Notes: generated by a model not told the origin, from the letters alone. Positions 17,172-25,959 are shown, counted from the stretch's first letter. The stretch: 64,000 nucleotides of DNA from Nocardiopsis alba DSM 43377 (GCF_000341225.1 NZ_ANAC01000007.1:186001-250000); one strand, 5' to 3'. Numbers and translations are program-made.

Positions 17172-17391
17172 TGCGTCACGATGCGGCTTGGCCACGGTTT
17201 ACGCCCAACGAGATATGACGCGTTCGTGTGTGCTCGCTCGGAGAGCGGGGAAGGAAGCCGGCGGACTCCTTGTTCGAGCGGTTGCGGGAGGCTTCGCGAA
17301 AAGTCCACCTCCTCGGGTGTTCCGCGTCGGCTAATCTCGGTTGGCCGAAACCGGAAACCACGGCAGCGACCACGGCGAAACGGAGCGCACA

Positions 17392-18045
17392 GTGACGGAC
17401 CAGGCCACGGGTGCCCACCCCGAGGGGGGTTCCCTCGCGCGTCGGGGCGGCTCCGCTCCGACCAAGGTCGGCATCATGGGCGGCACCTTCGACCCCATCC
17501 ACCACGGGCACCTCGTGGCGGCGAGTGAGGTCGCCCACCTCTTCGGGCTCGACGAGGTGGTCTTCGTGCCCACGGGCCAGCCCTGGCAGAAGGACCTGGA
17601 CAAGGTCACGCCCTCCGAGGACCGTTACCTCATGACGGTCATCGCGACGGCGGAGAACCCCCAGTTCAGGGTCGACCGGGCCGAGATCGACCGTTCGGGG
17701 CCCACCTACACCCTGGACACCCTCCGACAGATGAGGGCCTCCTACGGTCCCGACGTGGAGCTGTACTTCATCACCGGGGCGGACGCGCTCGGCGCCATCC
17801 TCAGTTGGCACAACGTCGACGAACTCTTCGAGCTCGCGCATTTCGTAGGCTGTAACCGGCCCGGACACCATCTCAGCGACCCTGGCCTGCCCAAGGGCAA
17901 GGTCTCCCTGGTGGAGGTCCCCGCGCTCGCCATCTCCTCCACAGAGTGTCGCGAACGCGTTCGCAAGGGCGAACCCATCTGGTACCTGGTACCCGACGGC
18001 ATCGTCCGATACATCAACAAGACCGGGCTCTACCTGGAGTCCTGA
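17392..18045 (+). CDS. nadD: Nicotinate-nucleotide adenylyltransferase
   Basis: NadD joins ATP and nicotinate mononucleotide to give deamido-NAD. The nucleotidyltransferase motifs are plain: [12 protein letters not shown] near the N terminus and [13 protein letters not shown] near the C terminus; [12 protein letters not shown] ends the domain. About 217 residues from the GTG at 17392, which has a GGAG element upstream; a TTG at 17341 in the same frame is possible but less likely. The order nadD-rsfS-phosphatase matches Mycobacterium tuberculosis Rv2421c-Rv2420c-Rv2419c, so this is an ancient actinobacterial block. TAATCT at 17332-17337 is a probable -10. Confidence 0.96.
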   Translation: MTDQATGAHPEGGSLARRGGSAPTKVGIMGGTFDPIHHGHLVAASEVAHLFGLDEVVFVPTGQPWQKDLDKVTPSEDRYLMTVIATAENPQFRVDRAEIDRSGPTYTLDTLRQMRASYGPDVELYFITGADALGAILSWHNVDELFELAHFVGCNRPGHHLSDPGLPKGKVSLVEVPALAISSTECRERVRKGEPIWYLVPDGIVRYINKTGLYLES

Positions 18046-18121
18046 GCCGCGGACCGCGGACCCGACGGGTTCACGGATCGCCGCCGGTCGACACCCGATC
18101 AAGTAAGGCAGCAAGCACAAC

Positions 18122-18520
18122 GTGACAGCCACCGACAGGGCAGTGGAACTCGTCCAGGTCGCCGCAGAGGCCGCCGCCGACAAACTCGCGCAGGAGGTCA
18201 TCGCCTACGACGTCAGCGAACAGCTCGTCATCACCGATGCCTTCGTCCTGTGCTCGGCGCCCAACGACCGCCAGGTCCGCGCCATCGTCGACGAGGTCGA
18301 GGATCAGCTGCGCATCAAGGCGGGCGCCAAGCCGCTCCGCCGCGAGGGAGAGCGCGACGGGCGCTGGGTCCTGCTGGACTACAGCGAGATCGTCGTGCAC
18401 GTCCAGCACGAGGAGGAGCGCGGGGTCTACGGCCTCGAGCGCCTCTGGAAGGACTGCCCCGAGATCGACCTTCCCGAGAAGTCCCGGGGCGCCGAGCGCA
18501 CCCCTCTGGACGAGCAGTAG
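18122..18520 (+). CDS. rsfS: Ribosomal silencing factor RsfS
   Basis: A 132-residue RsfS/DUF143 protein that binds ribosomal protein uL14 and blocks subunit joining when nutrients are scarce. Typical features are the AADKLAQEVIAYDVSEQLVITDAFVLCSA core (positions ~18-46, partly quoted), RQVRAIVDEVED, EGERDGRWVLLDYSEIVVHVQ and the ending YGLERLWKDCPEI. The GTG start at 18122 lacks a strong ribosome-binding site. It lies 76 bases after nadD and 42 bases before the phosphatase gene. Confidence 0.95.
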   Translation: MTATDRAVELVQVAAEAAADKLAQEVIAYDVSEQLVITDAFVLCSAPNDRQVRAIVDEVEDQLRIKAGAKPLRREGERDGRWVLLDYSEIVVHVQHEEERGVYGLERLWKDCPEIDLPEKSRGAERTPLDEQ

Positions 18521-18562
18521 GAGATCGCGGCCCTGGGCCGCCGGAGGAGAAGGACACACCAC

Positions 18563-19186
18563 GTGAGCGACGCCCCTCGTGTGCTGTTCTGGCGGCACGG
18601 ACGCACCACCTGGAACGTCGAGAAACGCTTCCAGGGACAGACCGACATCGAACTCGACCCGGTCGGCCACGCGCAGGCCGAACGGGCCGGTCGGCTGTTG
18701 GCCACCCTAGGCCCCGACGTCATCGTCGCGTCCGATCTCAAGCGCGCCGCCGACACCGCCGGGTACCTCTCGCGTGCCTCGGGGCTCGCGGTGGAGTACG
18801 ACAAGGGTCTGCGCGAGCGGTTCGGCGGCTCCTGGGAGGGGCTCACCGCCGACGAGCTCTCCCGGCGCTGGCCGGTCGAGCACGCCCGTATGGACATCCC
18901 GGACGGAGAGAACATCTCCGAGGTCGGCGACCGGATGACGGCCGCCGTCGAACGCGGTATCGCCAAGACCCCGGCCGGCGGTCTGCTGGTCATCGTGAGC
19001 CACGGCGCCGCGGTCAGGGTCGGGATCTCCCGCATGCTGGGCATCCCCGACGAGCGCCGTGAGCTCCTCGGCCCGCTCAGCAACTGCTGTTGGTCGGTCC
19101 TACAGCGTCGCGGTCCGGAATGGCGACTCATGGAGCACAACGCGGCCAGCCTGCCGGAGCCGGTCGTCCTCAGCGACGACGCCTGA
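18563..19186 (+). CDS. Histidine phosphatase-family protein (GpgP-like position)
   Basis: A 207-residue phosphoglycerate-mutase-like phosphatase with the phosphohistidine motif WRHGRTTWN at the N terminus, a second conserved arginine in SDLKRAADTAGYL, ERFGGSWEG and the late histidine in IVSHGAAVRVGI. In M. tuberculosis the gene in this position (Rv2419c) encodes glucosyl-3-phosphoglycerate phosphatase of methylglucose lipopolysaccharide synthesis, so that activity is a reasonable guess, but the substrate is not shown by the sequence. The GTG start is well placed behind GGAGGAGAAGG. Confidence 0.88.
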   Translation: MSDAPRVLFWRHGRTTWNVEKRFQGQTDIELDPVGHAQAERAGRLLATLGPDVIVASDLKRAADTAGYLSRASGLAVEYDKGLRERFGGSWEGLTADELSRRWPVEHARMDIPDGENISEVGDRMTAAVERGIAKTPAGGLLVIVSHGAAVRVGISRMLGIPDERRELLGPLSNCCWSVLQRRGPEWRLMEHNAASLPEPVVLSDDA

Positions 19187-19193
19187 TCGTCGT

Positions 19194-19223
19194 TTCGACG
19201 AACGGGCCGATATCCGCTAAGGT
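19194..19223 (+). promoter_or_regulatory. tRNA-Ala promoter
   Basis: TTCGAC (19194-19199) and TAAGGT (19218-19223), 18 bases apart, precede the tRNA by ~40 bases. The same -35 sequence recurs at the second tRNA-Ala copy. Confidence 0.6.
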
Positions 19224-19264
19224 TCAGGGAGTCGGAAGGGCACGCGCCCGGAAGACTCCCACAA

Positions 19265-19337
19265 GGGGCTATGGCGCAGTTGGTAGCGCGCCTCCATGGC
19301 ATGGAGGAGGTCTGGGGTTCGAATCCCCATAGCTCCA
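19265..19337 (+). tRNA. tRNA-Ala (anticodon GGC)
   Basis: A 73-base cloverleaf: acceptor GGGGCTA pairs with TAGCTCC (one G-T wobble), D arm GCGC-AGTTGGTA-GCGC, anticodon arm CCTCC-ATGGCAT-GGAGG with GGC, T arm TGGGG-TTCGAAT-CCCCA. The 3' CCA is not encoded. It reads GCC, the dominant Ala codon here. Identical in sequence to the copies at 33612 and 34656. Confidence 0.98.
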
Positions 19338-19354
19338 CTTATATAAGGCATCGA

Positions 19355-19388
19355 GAACCCCGTCTCACGCTCACGCGAGGCGGGGTTC
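19355..19388 (+). terminator. Terminator of tRNA-Ala copy 1
   Basis: GAACCCCG pairs with CGGGGTTC, extended by TCTC/GAGG, with a 10-base loop, followed by TTCGTTTT. Confidence 0.85.
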
Positions 19389-19403
19389 TTCGTTTTCTCG
19401 GGA

Positions 19404-19919
19404 TCACCCGTCCGACGGGACCGAGGCGGTGTCGATCCACAGACGCAGTTGACCGTCGGGGTTCCTCCCGTCGTGGACGCCGCCGTTCTTCTCGATGACC
19501 CGCAGGGAAGGCCCGTTGTCCTCTTCGACGGTGAGAAGGAGTCGGCCGATGCCGAGGCCGCGGGCGATCACCGTCGCCTGACGGAGCATCTCCGTCGCGT
19601 GGCCCCGCCGGTGCCACGGTCGGACGACGTGGTAGCCGATGTGACCGCCCAGGTCGTCCTCGGGCGGTTCATGGCGCACGACCAGGGAACCGATGTAGTG
19701 CTCGTCCGAGGTGAACCAGAAGACCTCGGACGGGACGCCCCAGCGTTCTCGCACACCGACACGGTCCGCGACGAAACCGTCGAAGTCCCGTGCGGCGTCG
19801 GCGAGCCGGTCCGCGTCTTCGGCTCGGGCGTCGTCGTGGAGGAGTATGTTCGAGCGCCCGAGGAAGCGGCGTGACGAACACCGACCCATCCCGGCCGGGG
19901 CACGGCGGGGGGACCCCAT
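19404..19919 (-). CDS. GNAT-family N-acetyltransferase
   Basis: Up to 171 residues of a GNAT-fold acetyltransferase. The acetyl-CoA site is seen in GYHVVRPWHRRGHATEMLRQA, where R-R-G-H-A fits the Q/R-x-x-G-x-G/A pattern, followed by GIGRLLLTVEEDNGPSLRVIEKNGG as in RimJ/RimL-type enzymes. It would acetylate an amine on a small molecule or a protein N terminus. An in-frame ATG at 19889 is an equally possible start; neither has a good ribosome-binding site. It converges with the tRNA gene and diverges from the following membrane protein gene. Confidence 0.85.
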   Translation of the reverse strand: MGSPRRAPAGMGRCSSRRFLGRSNILLHDDARAEDADRLADAARDFDGFVADRVGVRERWGVPSEVFWFTSDEHYIGSLVVRHEPPEDDLGGHIGYHVVRPWHRRGHATEMLRQATVIARGLGIGRLLLTVEEDNGPSLRVIEKNGGVHDGRNPDGQLRLWIDTASVPSDG

Positions 19920-19937
19920 GAGAGCGAAGGGCTTCGC

Positions 19938-20408
19938 ATGAACCCGGTATCCATCACGGCACTGATCGCGGCGGTCCTGTGCAACGGCCTACTGGCGGGC
20001 ACCTTCTTCGCCTTCGCCTGCTCGGTCGTCCCCGGGCTGCGACGGGTCGACGACGCCACGTACGTGACCACGTTCCGCGCGATCAATCGGGCCGTCCTCA
20101 ACGGCCTGTTCATGAGCGTGTTCCTGGGGGCGCCCGTACTCGCCATCATCGTGGCCGTACTCCGGCCCGAGGGCACGTCGCCCCCGTGGCTCGTCGCCGG
20201 AGCGGTCTGCTCCGTCGCGACGTTCGTGATCACCGCGGCGGTCAACGTCCCCCTGAACCGGGATCTCGAAGCCGCGCGGAGTGACACCGCGGCGGACCTC
20301 GCCGAGGCACGGCTAGGGTTCGAGAGGCGTTGGAACACCGCCCATCTCGTTCGCACCCTGACCTCGGTGGGCGCCGCCGTCTCCCTGGCGATCGCGATCG
20401 TCCTCTGA
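19938..20408 (+). CDS. DUF1772/anthrone-oxygenase-family membrane protein
   Basis: A 156-residue membrane protein with four hydrophobic segments (ALIAAVLCNGLLAGTFFAFA; FMSVFLGAPVLAIIVAVL; LVAGAVCSVATFVITAAV; TLTSVGAAVSLAIAIVL). The motif NVPLNRDLE and the Arg/Trp-containing segment FERRWNTAHLVRTL are typical of DUF1772. Some members are described as anthrone oxygenases, but most are of unknown function. It has GAAGGGC upstream of the ATG and is followed 29 bases later by a truncated LysR gene. Confidence 0.8.
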   Translation: MNPVSITALIAAVLCNGLLAGTFFAFACSVVPGLRRVDDATYVTTFRAINRAVLNGLFMSVFLGAPVLAIIVAVLRPEGTSPPWLVAGAVCSVATFVITAAVNVPLNRDLEAARSDTAADLAEARLGFERRWNTAHLVRTLTSVGAAVSLAIAIVL

Positions 20409-20437
20409 CCCCGCCTCCTGCCCGAAGGGGCCCGCCG

Positions 20438-20824
20438 ATGGAGACGCTCGCCATGTCCGCCTCCCACCCCCTCGCGGCGGCCCGGACGGTGTCCTTGGAG
20501 GATCTCGCCGAGGTACCGGTGATGGGAGGCGCGCGACCGGAGTACTGGCGGGAGGGACTGGTCCCGAGCCGTACTCCGAGCGGCAGACCCGTTCCCCTCG
20601 GGCCGACGGTCACGACCTCGGAGGAGATGATCCCGATCCTGGCCACGGGCGAGGCGGTCTCGCCCATGCACGCGCACGCCGCCGAATACCTCCCGCTGCC
20701 CGCGCTGGTGTACCGACCGATCGTCGACGCGCCGCCGGCGCGATGGGCCCTGGTGTGGCGCACGGCGACCGAGAACGAGCGGATCCGCGCGTTCGCCGAG
20801 GCGGTCCGGGCCACCGCTCCCTGA
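20438..20824 (+). pseudogene. LysR-type regulator fragment (ligand-binding domain only)
   Basis: 128 residues that match the second half of a LysR effector-binding domain: HPLAAARTVSLEDLAEVPVM and PTVTTSEEMIPILATGEAVSPMHAHAAEY, then FAEAVRATAP at the end. A normal LysR protein has ~300 residues with an N-terminal winged helix; that helix is absent here and the upstream DNA encodes the DUF1772 protein. It is therefore most likely a remnant after deletion, although the frame has stayed open with good codon use and an ATG at 20438, so a free-standing ligand-binding protein cannot be ruled out. Confidence 0.65.
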
Positions 20825-20848
20825 GCCCCGTCCGACCGCGCACGGGGA

Positions 20849-22027
20849 TCAGCGCAGGGCGCGGAAGAAGGCGCGGACGTCGTCGACGAGTACCTCCGGC
20901 TCCTCCAACGACAGGAAGTGGCCGCCCCGGCCCGCCTCGGTCCAGCGCACGATGTCGTGATCGCGTTCGGCCCAGGGGCGCACCGTCACGTCGTGGGCCG
21001 AGAGCAGTACCCCGGTCGGCACCCCGGCCGGGGTCTCCCACGAGTCGTCCGAGCCCTCGTCGGCGCTCCAGTCGTTCGCGCTCATCTCCTCGTAGTAGAT
21101 CTGCGCCGACGAACCGGCGGTGGCGGTCAGCCAGTACAGGGAGACGGTGGTGAGGATCCGGTCGCGGTCGATGCTCTCCTCCGGAAGGGCCTCCTCGGGC
21201 ATGGAGAGCTCCTTGAACTTCTCCACCATCCAGGCGAGCTGTCCCACGGGCGAATCGGTCAGCCCGTACGCCACCGTCCAGGGACGCAGGGAGTTGCACC
21301 TCAGGTAGGCGTCGTTGAAGTCGCGCATCGCCTCCCAACGGCGCAGGTCGGCCCCTTCCAGACCCTCGGTGTCCTCGTCCCCGTAAGGGAAGGCGAGCAG
21401 GGCGTTGAGGTGCGCCCCGATCACCCGATCGGGCGCCCGACGCCCCACCTCCGGCGCCACGAGGGAACCGGTGTCGTAGCCCTGGACCCCGTAGCGGTCG
21501 TACCCCAGCCGGTCCATCAGCTCCACGAACACCCCGGCCATGCGGGCGACGTCCATGCCGGGGCCGGCCAGGGGGACGGAGAGGCCGAACCCCGGCAGGG
21601 AGGGGATCACCAGGTGGAACGCGTCGCCGGGGTCACCACCGTGCGAGCGCGGGTCGGACAGCGGCCCGATCACGTCCAGGAAGTCGGCGAACGTCCCCGG
21701 CCAGCCGTGCAGTAGGAGCAGCGGCACGGCGTCGGGCTCGGGCGAATGGACGTGGAGGAAGTGCACGGTCTGACCGTCCACCTCGGTGACGAACTGGGGG
21801 TGGGCGTTGATCTCCGCCTCGTGGACGCGCCAGTCGTAGCCGGTGCGCCAGTGCTCGACGAGCTCCTTCAGATAGGAGACCGGCACCCCGCGCTCCCAGC
21901 CCGCCCCGGGCGCCCCGGCCGGCCAACGGGTGGCGGCCAGACGTGCGTTCAGATCGGTCAGTTCCCCCTGGGGGATGTCGATGCGGAAAGGGTGGATCCC
22001 ACGCGGATCCCGCTGTGCGTCGTTCAT
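20849..22027 (-). CDS. Epoxide hydrolase (microsomal-type, EPHX1-like)
   Basis: A 392-residue alpha/beta hydrolase with an N-terminal epoxide-hydrolase cap ([22 protein letters not shown]). HGWPG at 107-111 forms the oxyanion hole; Asp185 in [10 protein letters not shown] replaces Ser as nucleophile, and His370 in [13 protein letters not shown] is the base. Tyr residues in the lid region ([16 protein letters not shown]) could polarise the epoxide. Such enzymes convert epoxides to diols for detoxification or in secondary metabolism. It is convergent with the LysR fragment and appears leaderless at its ATG. Confidence 0.92.
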   Translation of the reverse strand: MNDAQRDPRGIHPFRIDIPQGELTDLNARLAATRWPAGAPGAGWERGVPVSYLKELVEHWRTGYDWRVHEAEINAHPQFVTEVDGQTVHFLHVHSPEPDAVPLLLLHGWPGTFADFLDVIGPLSDPRSHGGDPGDAFHLVIPSLPGFGLSVPLAGPGMDVARMAGVFVELMDRLGYDRYGVQGYDTGSLVAPEVGRRAPDRVIGAHLNALLAFPYGDEDTEGLEGADLRRWEAMRDFNDAYLRCNSLRPWTVAYGLTDSPVGQLAWMVEKFKELSMPEEALPEESIDRDRILTTVSLYWLTATAGSSAQIYYEEMSANDWSADEGSDDSWETPAGVPTGVLLSAHDVTVRPWAERDHDIVRWTEAGRGGHFLSLEEPEVLVDDVRAFFRALR

Positions 22028-22033
22028 GGGAGC

Positions 22034-22039
22034 ACGCTA
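22034..22039 (-). promoter_or_regulatory. -10 element TAGCGT, leaderless start of epoxide hydrolase
   Basis: On the minus strand TAGCGT is followed by exactly 6 bases and the ATG at 22027. Confidence 0.55.
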
Positions 22040-22171
22040 GGAGGCGTGGAGGTCGGAGACGGTCCTCCACTCGCCCGCGGTCTGGAACAGGTGGGGTCCT
22101 CCCCGGACGGGGCCGTGTCATGAGAGACCTCGCCCATGGCAGGGGGGTAGTTTCCGGTGAAGGAGGCCGAC

Positions 22172-23140
22172 GTGGACGAGATTCGGGTGGAGAACGAGTT
22201 CGCCCCACTGAGAACCGTGGTCCTCGCCCGGAGCGAGGTGATGATCCCCGAGTCCGCGGCCGACTCGCCCGACGCCCGTTTCCTCGCCGACGACTGGGCG
22301 GACGACCCGGTCGGCCGGGACATGCGGGACGGGGCACCGGAACGCCAGGCCGCCTGGGAACGGGAGCGGGAACGGTTCCGCGAGGTTCTGGAGCGTCGTG
22401 GCGTCCGGGTGCTGAGACCGCGGGCGCTCACCCGCCCGGAGAAGACGGCGGCGGGTTCCGACGGCTACGCGAACTTCTTCGCCCGTGATCCGTTCTTCGT
22501 CGTGGGCGACCGGGTGATCGAGGCCTCGATGCGGTTCCGGCACCGCCGGACGGAGGCGCTCCCCATGCGCGATCTCCTCATGGAGCACGTCTATCCGGCG
22601 GACTGCGGATACGTCGCCGTGCCCGCGCCGGAGATCCCGGAGCCCGACGACCCCTCCCTCGGGCGTGGGCCCTTCCTCGAAGGAGGGGACGTGCTCGTGC
22701 TCGGCGACCACGTCTTCGTGGGGTACTCCGGGCTCGCCTCGAACCTCCTGGGAGCGCGGTGGCTCGCCAAGTACCTCGAACCGCCGGGGTACACGGTGGA
22801 GCCGGTCCGTCTGCACGAACGGATCCTCCACCTGGACTGCGCCCTCGGCCTGGTCCGCGAGGGGCTGATGGTGGTGTGCGAGGAGGCCCTGCTCGACGGG
22901 GTGCCGCGGGTCCTGCGGGAATGGGAGCGGATCCCGGTCGACCTGGACCGCGCCACAGCCCTGGCGGTCAACGGTCTGCCGATCGACCCGCGGACCTACG
23001 TCACCGACCCCCGGTTCGAGGACGTCGGGGAGCGGATCCGGGCCCGCGGGGTCGAGGTCGAGTACGTGGACTTCTCCATCACCCGGTCGTTGGGCGGGTC
23101 CTTCCGGTGCAGTACCCAGCCGCTCCTACGGCGTTCCTGA
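22172..23140 (+). CDS. Amidinotransferase/arginine-deiminase-fold protein
   Basis: A 322-residue pentein-fold enzyme. Matching features are NEFAPLRTVVLARSE at the N terminus, ANFFARDPFFVVGD (substrate Asp), EGGDVLVLG, the catalytic His in HLDCALGLV and the catalytic Cys at ~313 in GGSFRCSTQPL close to the C terminus. This layout fits glycine- or inosamine-type amidinotransferases, which move the amidino group of arginine to an amine, more than classical arginine deiminase. The GTG at 22172 is chosen because AAGGAGG lies 6 bases ahead; a GTG at 22157 precedes that site. No biosynthetic cluster surrounds it. Its 3' end overlaps the convergent glucosidase gene by 15 bases. Confidence 0.85.
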   Translation: MDEIRVENEFAPLRTVVLARSEVMIPESAADSPDARFLADDWADDPVGRDMRDGAPERQAAWERERERFREVLERRGVRVLRPRALTRPEKTAAGSDGYANFFARDPFFVVGDRVIEASMRFRHRRTEALPMRDLLMEHVYPADCGYVAVPAPEIPEPDDPSLGRGPFLEGGDVLVLGDHVFVGYSGLASNLLGARWLAKYLEPPGYTVEPVRLHERILHLDCALGLVREGLMVVCEEALLDGVPRVLREWERIPVDLDRATALAVNGLPIDPRTYVTDPRFEDVGERIRARGVEVEYVDFSITRSLGGSFRCSTQPLLRRS

Positions 23141-24769
23141 ACCGGAGGCGGGGCGGTCGGTGGGGCGCATCCACACCGTGCTGTTCCCGGGGAGCTCACC
23201 GTCCGGCTCGGCGCTGGACAGCAGCACCTCGCCCCGGGGCAGCCGTACCGGGGCCTCCCCGGTGTTGACCACGATCAGCACGTCGGAGCGGTGGAACGCC
23301 AGTACCTGGCCCCGGTTCAGCCCCTCGTCCCAGACCAGCGTCTCGTCCGAGGAGAAACCGCGACGCAGCCGCAGCGCGTTCCGGTACAGCCACAGGGTCG
23401 AACCCGGATCCTCGTCCTGGGCCAGGACCGAGTACTCGCCCCACCAGGAGGGCTGGGGCAGCCAGGAGCCGGCCGGGCCGAAACCGAAGGAGTCGCCCCC
23501 TCGCGTCCAGGGGAGGGGGACCCGACAGCCGTCCCGCCCCTTGTCGGTGTGTTCGCCGCCCCGCCACCGGGGGTCCTCCAACGCCTCGACGGGCAGGTCG
23601 GCCACCTCCGGGAGCCCCAGCTCCTGGCCCTGGTAGACGTAGGCCGATCCGGGCAGGGCCAGGGTGAGCAGGGCCAGGGCGCGCGCCCTGGCCCGCCCCA
23701 GGTCCCGGTCGGGTTCGGGGTCGCGCCCGTCGGAGAGCAGCCACCGGCGCAGGTCGGTCCCCGAGGGCAGCCCCAGCCGGGAGGGCACGCGCACCACGTC
23801 GTGGTTCTCGGTCACCCAGGTCGGGACGGTGCCCACCCGTTCGGCGTCGGTCAGTGAGGAGGCGATGACCTCCCGGTAGGCGGAGGCGTCCCAGGGGGTC
23901 AGGAGGAACTCGAAGTTGAACGCCTGGTCGAGTTCGTCCGGGCGGGTGTAGAGCACCCGGCGCTCGCCCGGAAGCCACACCTCGGCGACGGTGGCGCGCG
24001 GCGGATCGTAGGCGGACAGCACCCGGTTCCAGTCCCGGTAGACCTCGTGCACCTCGGGGCGGTCCAGGAAGGGGTGGTCGGGGTTGGCGGCGATGTCCTC
24101 GAAACGGCCGCCCTCCACGAGCACCAGGTCGCGCAGCGGGTCGAGGTCCTTGACCAGGGCGTAGGCCACATCGATCCGGAAACCGTCCACCCCCCGGTCG
24201 CTCCAGAAGCGCAGGATGTCGCGGAACTCCTCGCGCACCCGCTCGTGACCCCAGTTCAGGTCGGGTTGTTCCGGGGCGAACATGTGCAGGTACCACTGCC
24301 CGTCGGGGACCCGTGTCCAGGCCGGACCGCCGAAGGTGGAGCGCCAGTTGGTGGGCGGTTCCGATCCGTCGGGGCCCCGGCCGTCCCGGAAGACGTACAG
24401 GTCCCGCTCGGGGGCGTCGGGGGAGGCCAGGGCGGCCCGGAACCAGGCGTGCTCCTCGGAGGTGTGGTTGGGCACGATGTCGATCATCACGCGCAGGTCC
24501 CTCATGTGCGCGGAGGCGACCAGCGCGTCGAAGTCGGCGAGGGTGCCCAGGGACGGGTCGACCCCGCGGAAGTCGGAGACGTCGTAGCCGCCGTCGGCCC
24601 AGGGCGAGGGGTAGAAGGGCGAGAGCCAGATCCCGTCCGCGCCCAGGGCGGCGATGTGGTCCAACCGTTCGGTGATCCCCCTCAGGTCGCCGACGCCGTC
24701 CCCGTCGGAGTCGGCGAGGCTGCGGGGGTAGACCTGGTAGAGCACGGCGTCGCGCCACCACTGTCGCAT
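23126..24769 (-). CDS. GH13 alpha-glucosidase
   Basis: A 547-residue cytoplasmic glycoside hydrolase without a signal peptide. The GH13 regions are complete: IDIVPNHTS, GVDGFRIDVAY with nucleophile Asp200, VAEVW with acid/base Glu263, and WVTENHDVVR with Asp324. QPDLNWG is the signature of alpha-glucosidases/oligo-1,6-glucosidases. The residue after the nucleophile is Val, which in studied relatives favours alpha-1,6 bonds, so isomaltose-type sugars are possible besides maltose or trehalose. It shares the strand with the LacI regulator upstream and presumably cleaves the sugar brought in by the divergent ABC importer. Confidence 0.93.
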   Translation of the reverse strand: MRQWWRDAVLYQVYPRSLADSDGDGVGDLRGITERLDHIAALGADGIWLSPFYPSPWADGGYDVSDFRGVDPSLGTLADFDALVASAHMRDLRVMIDIVPNHTSEEHAWFRAALASPDAPERDLYVFRDGRGPDGSEPPTNWRSTFGGPAWTRVPDGQWYLHMFAPEQPDLNWGHERVREEFRDILRFWSDRGVDGFRIDVAYALVKDLDPLRDLVLVEGGRFEDIAANPDHPFLDRPEVHEVYRDWNRVLSAYDPPRATVAEVWLPGERRVLYTRPDELDQAFNFEFLLTPWDASAYREVIASSLTDAERVGTVPTWVTENHDVVRVPSRLGLPSGTDLRRWLLSDGRDPEPDRDLGRARARALALLTLALPGSAYVYQGQELGLPEVADLPVEALEDPRWRGGEHTDKGRDGCRVPLPWTRGGDSFGFGPAGSWLPQPSWWGEYSVLAQDEDPGSTLWLYRNALRLRRGFSSDETLVWDEGLNRGQVLAFHRSDVLIVVNTGEAPVRLPRGEVLLSSAEPDGELPGNSTVWMRPTDRPASGSGTP

Positions 24770-24809
24770 GGGGGGCTCCTCGGTTCGTCTCGTGTGTTTC
24801 TGCGTGCGG

Positions 24810-25829
24810 TCAGGACAGACCGCGGGTGCTCCTGGGCGCGGCGGTCGACCGGCGCAGGAGTAGCTGGGTGGGCGTGCACACGTGAGTGCCGGTCGACGCG
24901 GGCTCGCGCAGCGCCTCCAAGGCCAGCCGTCCGGCCTCCGCGCCGATGCGCCGGGGCTCCTGGTCGACGGTGGTCAGGTCGAGGACGGCGGCGGCCTCGT
25001 GGTTGTCGAACCCGACGAGCGAGATCGCCTCCGGTACCGGCACCCCGGCCCGGCGCAGGGAGCGCAGGGCTCCGAGCGCGATCTCGTCGGTCTCGGCCAG
25101 GACCGCGGTGGGCGGGTCGGCCGCCGAGAGGAGTTCCCCCATCCCGTGCTCGCCTCCCCGGTGGCCGGCCGACTTGGCCACGTGCCAGGGGGTGTGTCCG
25201 GACTCGATCATCGCCTCGGTGTATCCGGACAGCCGTTCCACCACACTCTCCTTGCCCCCGTGCTCACCGTGCGTACCGATGTAGGCGATGCGGCTGTGCC
25301 CGAGGTTGAGCAGGTGGCGGGTGGCGCCCAGGGTCCCGGCGCGGTTGTCGACGTGGACGCAGGAGCGTCCGGGGACCCGTTGCCCGGTGAAGACCAAGGG
25401 GACCCCGATCCGGTCCATCCTGCGGTATTCGTCCTCGGTGAGGTCCATGGACAGGGTGATGACGGCGTCCGCGTTGCGTCGGGGAGGCAGGTCGCGCAGC
25501 CAGGTGTCGCGGGCCTCCTGGGAGCCGAGTCGGTAGACGAGCAGGTCCAGGCCGGCCTCGGAGAGGACGTCGCCCAGACCGGACAGGACCGTGCCGAAGT
25601 ACCAGGGGCCCAACCGGGGCAGGACCGCGGCCACGCGTCCGGTGCGGCCGGTGACCAGCCCCGAGGCGTTGCGGGAGACCACGTAGGACAGTTCCTCGGC
25701 GGCGGCCCTGACGCGTTCGCGCACGTGAGGGGCGACCCCCGGGGCGTCACGAAGGACCCGGGAGACCGTGGACAGGGACACTCCGGTGCGCCGGGCGACG
25801 TCGCGCATGCTCGGCGGGCGCTGAGACAT
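24810..25829 (-). CDS. LacI-family transcriptional regulator
   Basis: A 339-residue repressor. The helix-turn-helix SMRDVARRTGVSLSTVSRVLRDAPGVAPHVRERV lies at residues ~7-40 (shown here in one family pattern), followed by a hinge and a periplasmic-binding-protein-like sugar domain (AYIGTHGEHGGKESVVERLSGY, VGFDNHEAAAVLDLTTVDQ). It is co-oriented with the GH13 gene and divergent from the ABC importer, so it most likely represses both until a glucoside binds. TAACGT (25836-25841, minus strand) lies 6 bases before the ATG, suggesting a leaderless message. Confidence 0.92.
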   Translation of the reverse strand: MSQRPPSMRDVARRTGVSLSTVSRVLRDAPGVAPHVRERVRAAAEELSYVVSRNASGLVTGRTGRVAAVLPRLGPWYFGTVLSGLGDVLSEAGLDLLVYRLGSQEARDTWLRDLPPRRNADAVITLSMDLTEDEYRRMDRIGVPLVFTGQRVPGRSCVHVDNRAGTLGATRHLLNLGHSRIAYIGTHGEHGGKESVVERLSGYTEAMIESGHTPWHVAKSAGHRGGEHGMGELLSAADPPTAVLAETDEIALGALRSLRRAGVPVPEAISLVGFDNHEAAAVLDLTTVDQEPRRIGAEAGRLALEALREPASTGTHVCTPTQLLLRRSTAAPRSTRGLS

Positions 25830-25835
25830 GGGTTC

Positions 25836-25841
25836 ACGTTA
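25836..25841 (-). promoter_or_regulatory. -10 element TAACGT, leaderless start of the LacI gene
   Basis: On the minus strand TAACGT plus 6 bases leads directly to the ATG at 25829. The -35 zone falls on the candidate operator at 25861-25874. Confidence 0.55.
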
Positions 25842-25860
25842 GAAGCGAGTGCCAGAGGTT

Positions 25861-25874
25861 GGCAACGTTTTCGG
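25861..25874 (+). promoter_or_regulatory. Candidate LacI operator 1
   Basis: GGCAACGTTTTCGG contains the AACGTT core typical of LacI-family sites. It sits at the expected -35 position of the LacI gene and repeats, with one change, 99 bases away. Confidence 0.5.
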
Positions 25875-25959
25875 GGTTTCGGACCGGGCCTATCACCCCC
25901 GCTCAAGTGCCCCAGTGACTGGTGTTGTCCCTTTATGTTGACTACATCACAGTCATAAT

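Noticed and set aside
25938-25959. TTGACT plus CATAAT as a full promoter of the first importer
   Set aside because: The two boxes are only 10 bases apart; only the -10 is kept as a candidate.
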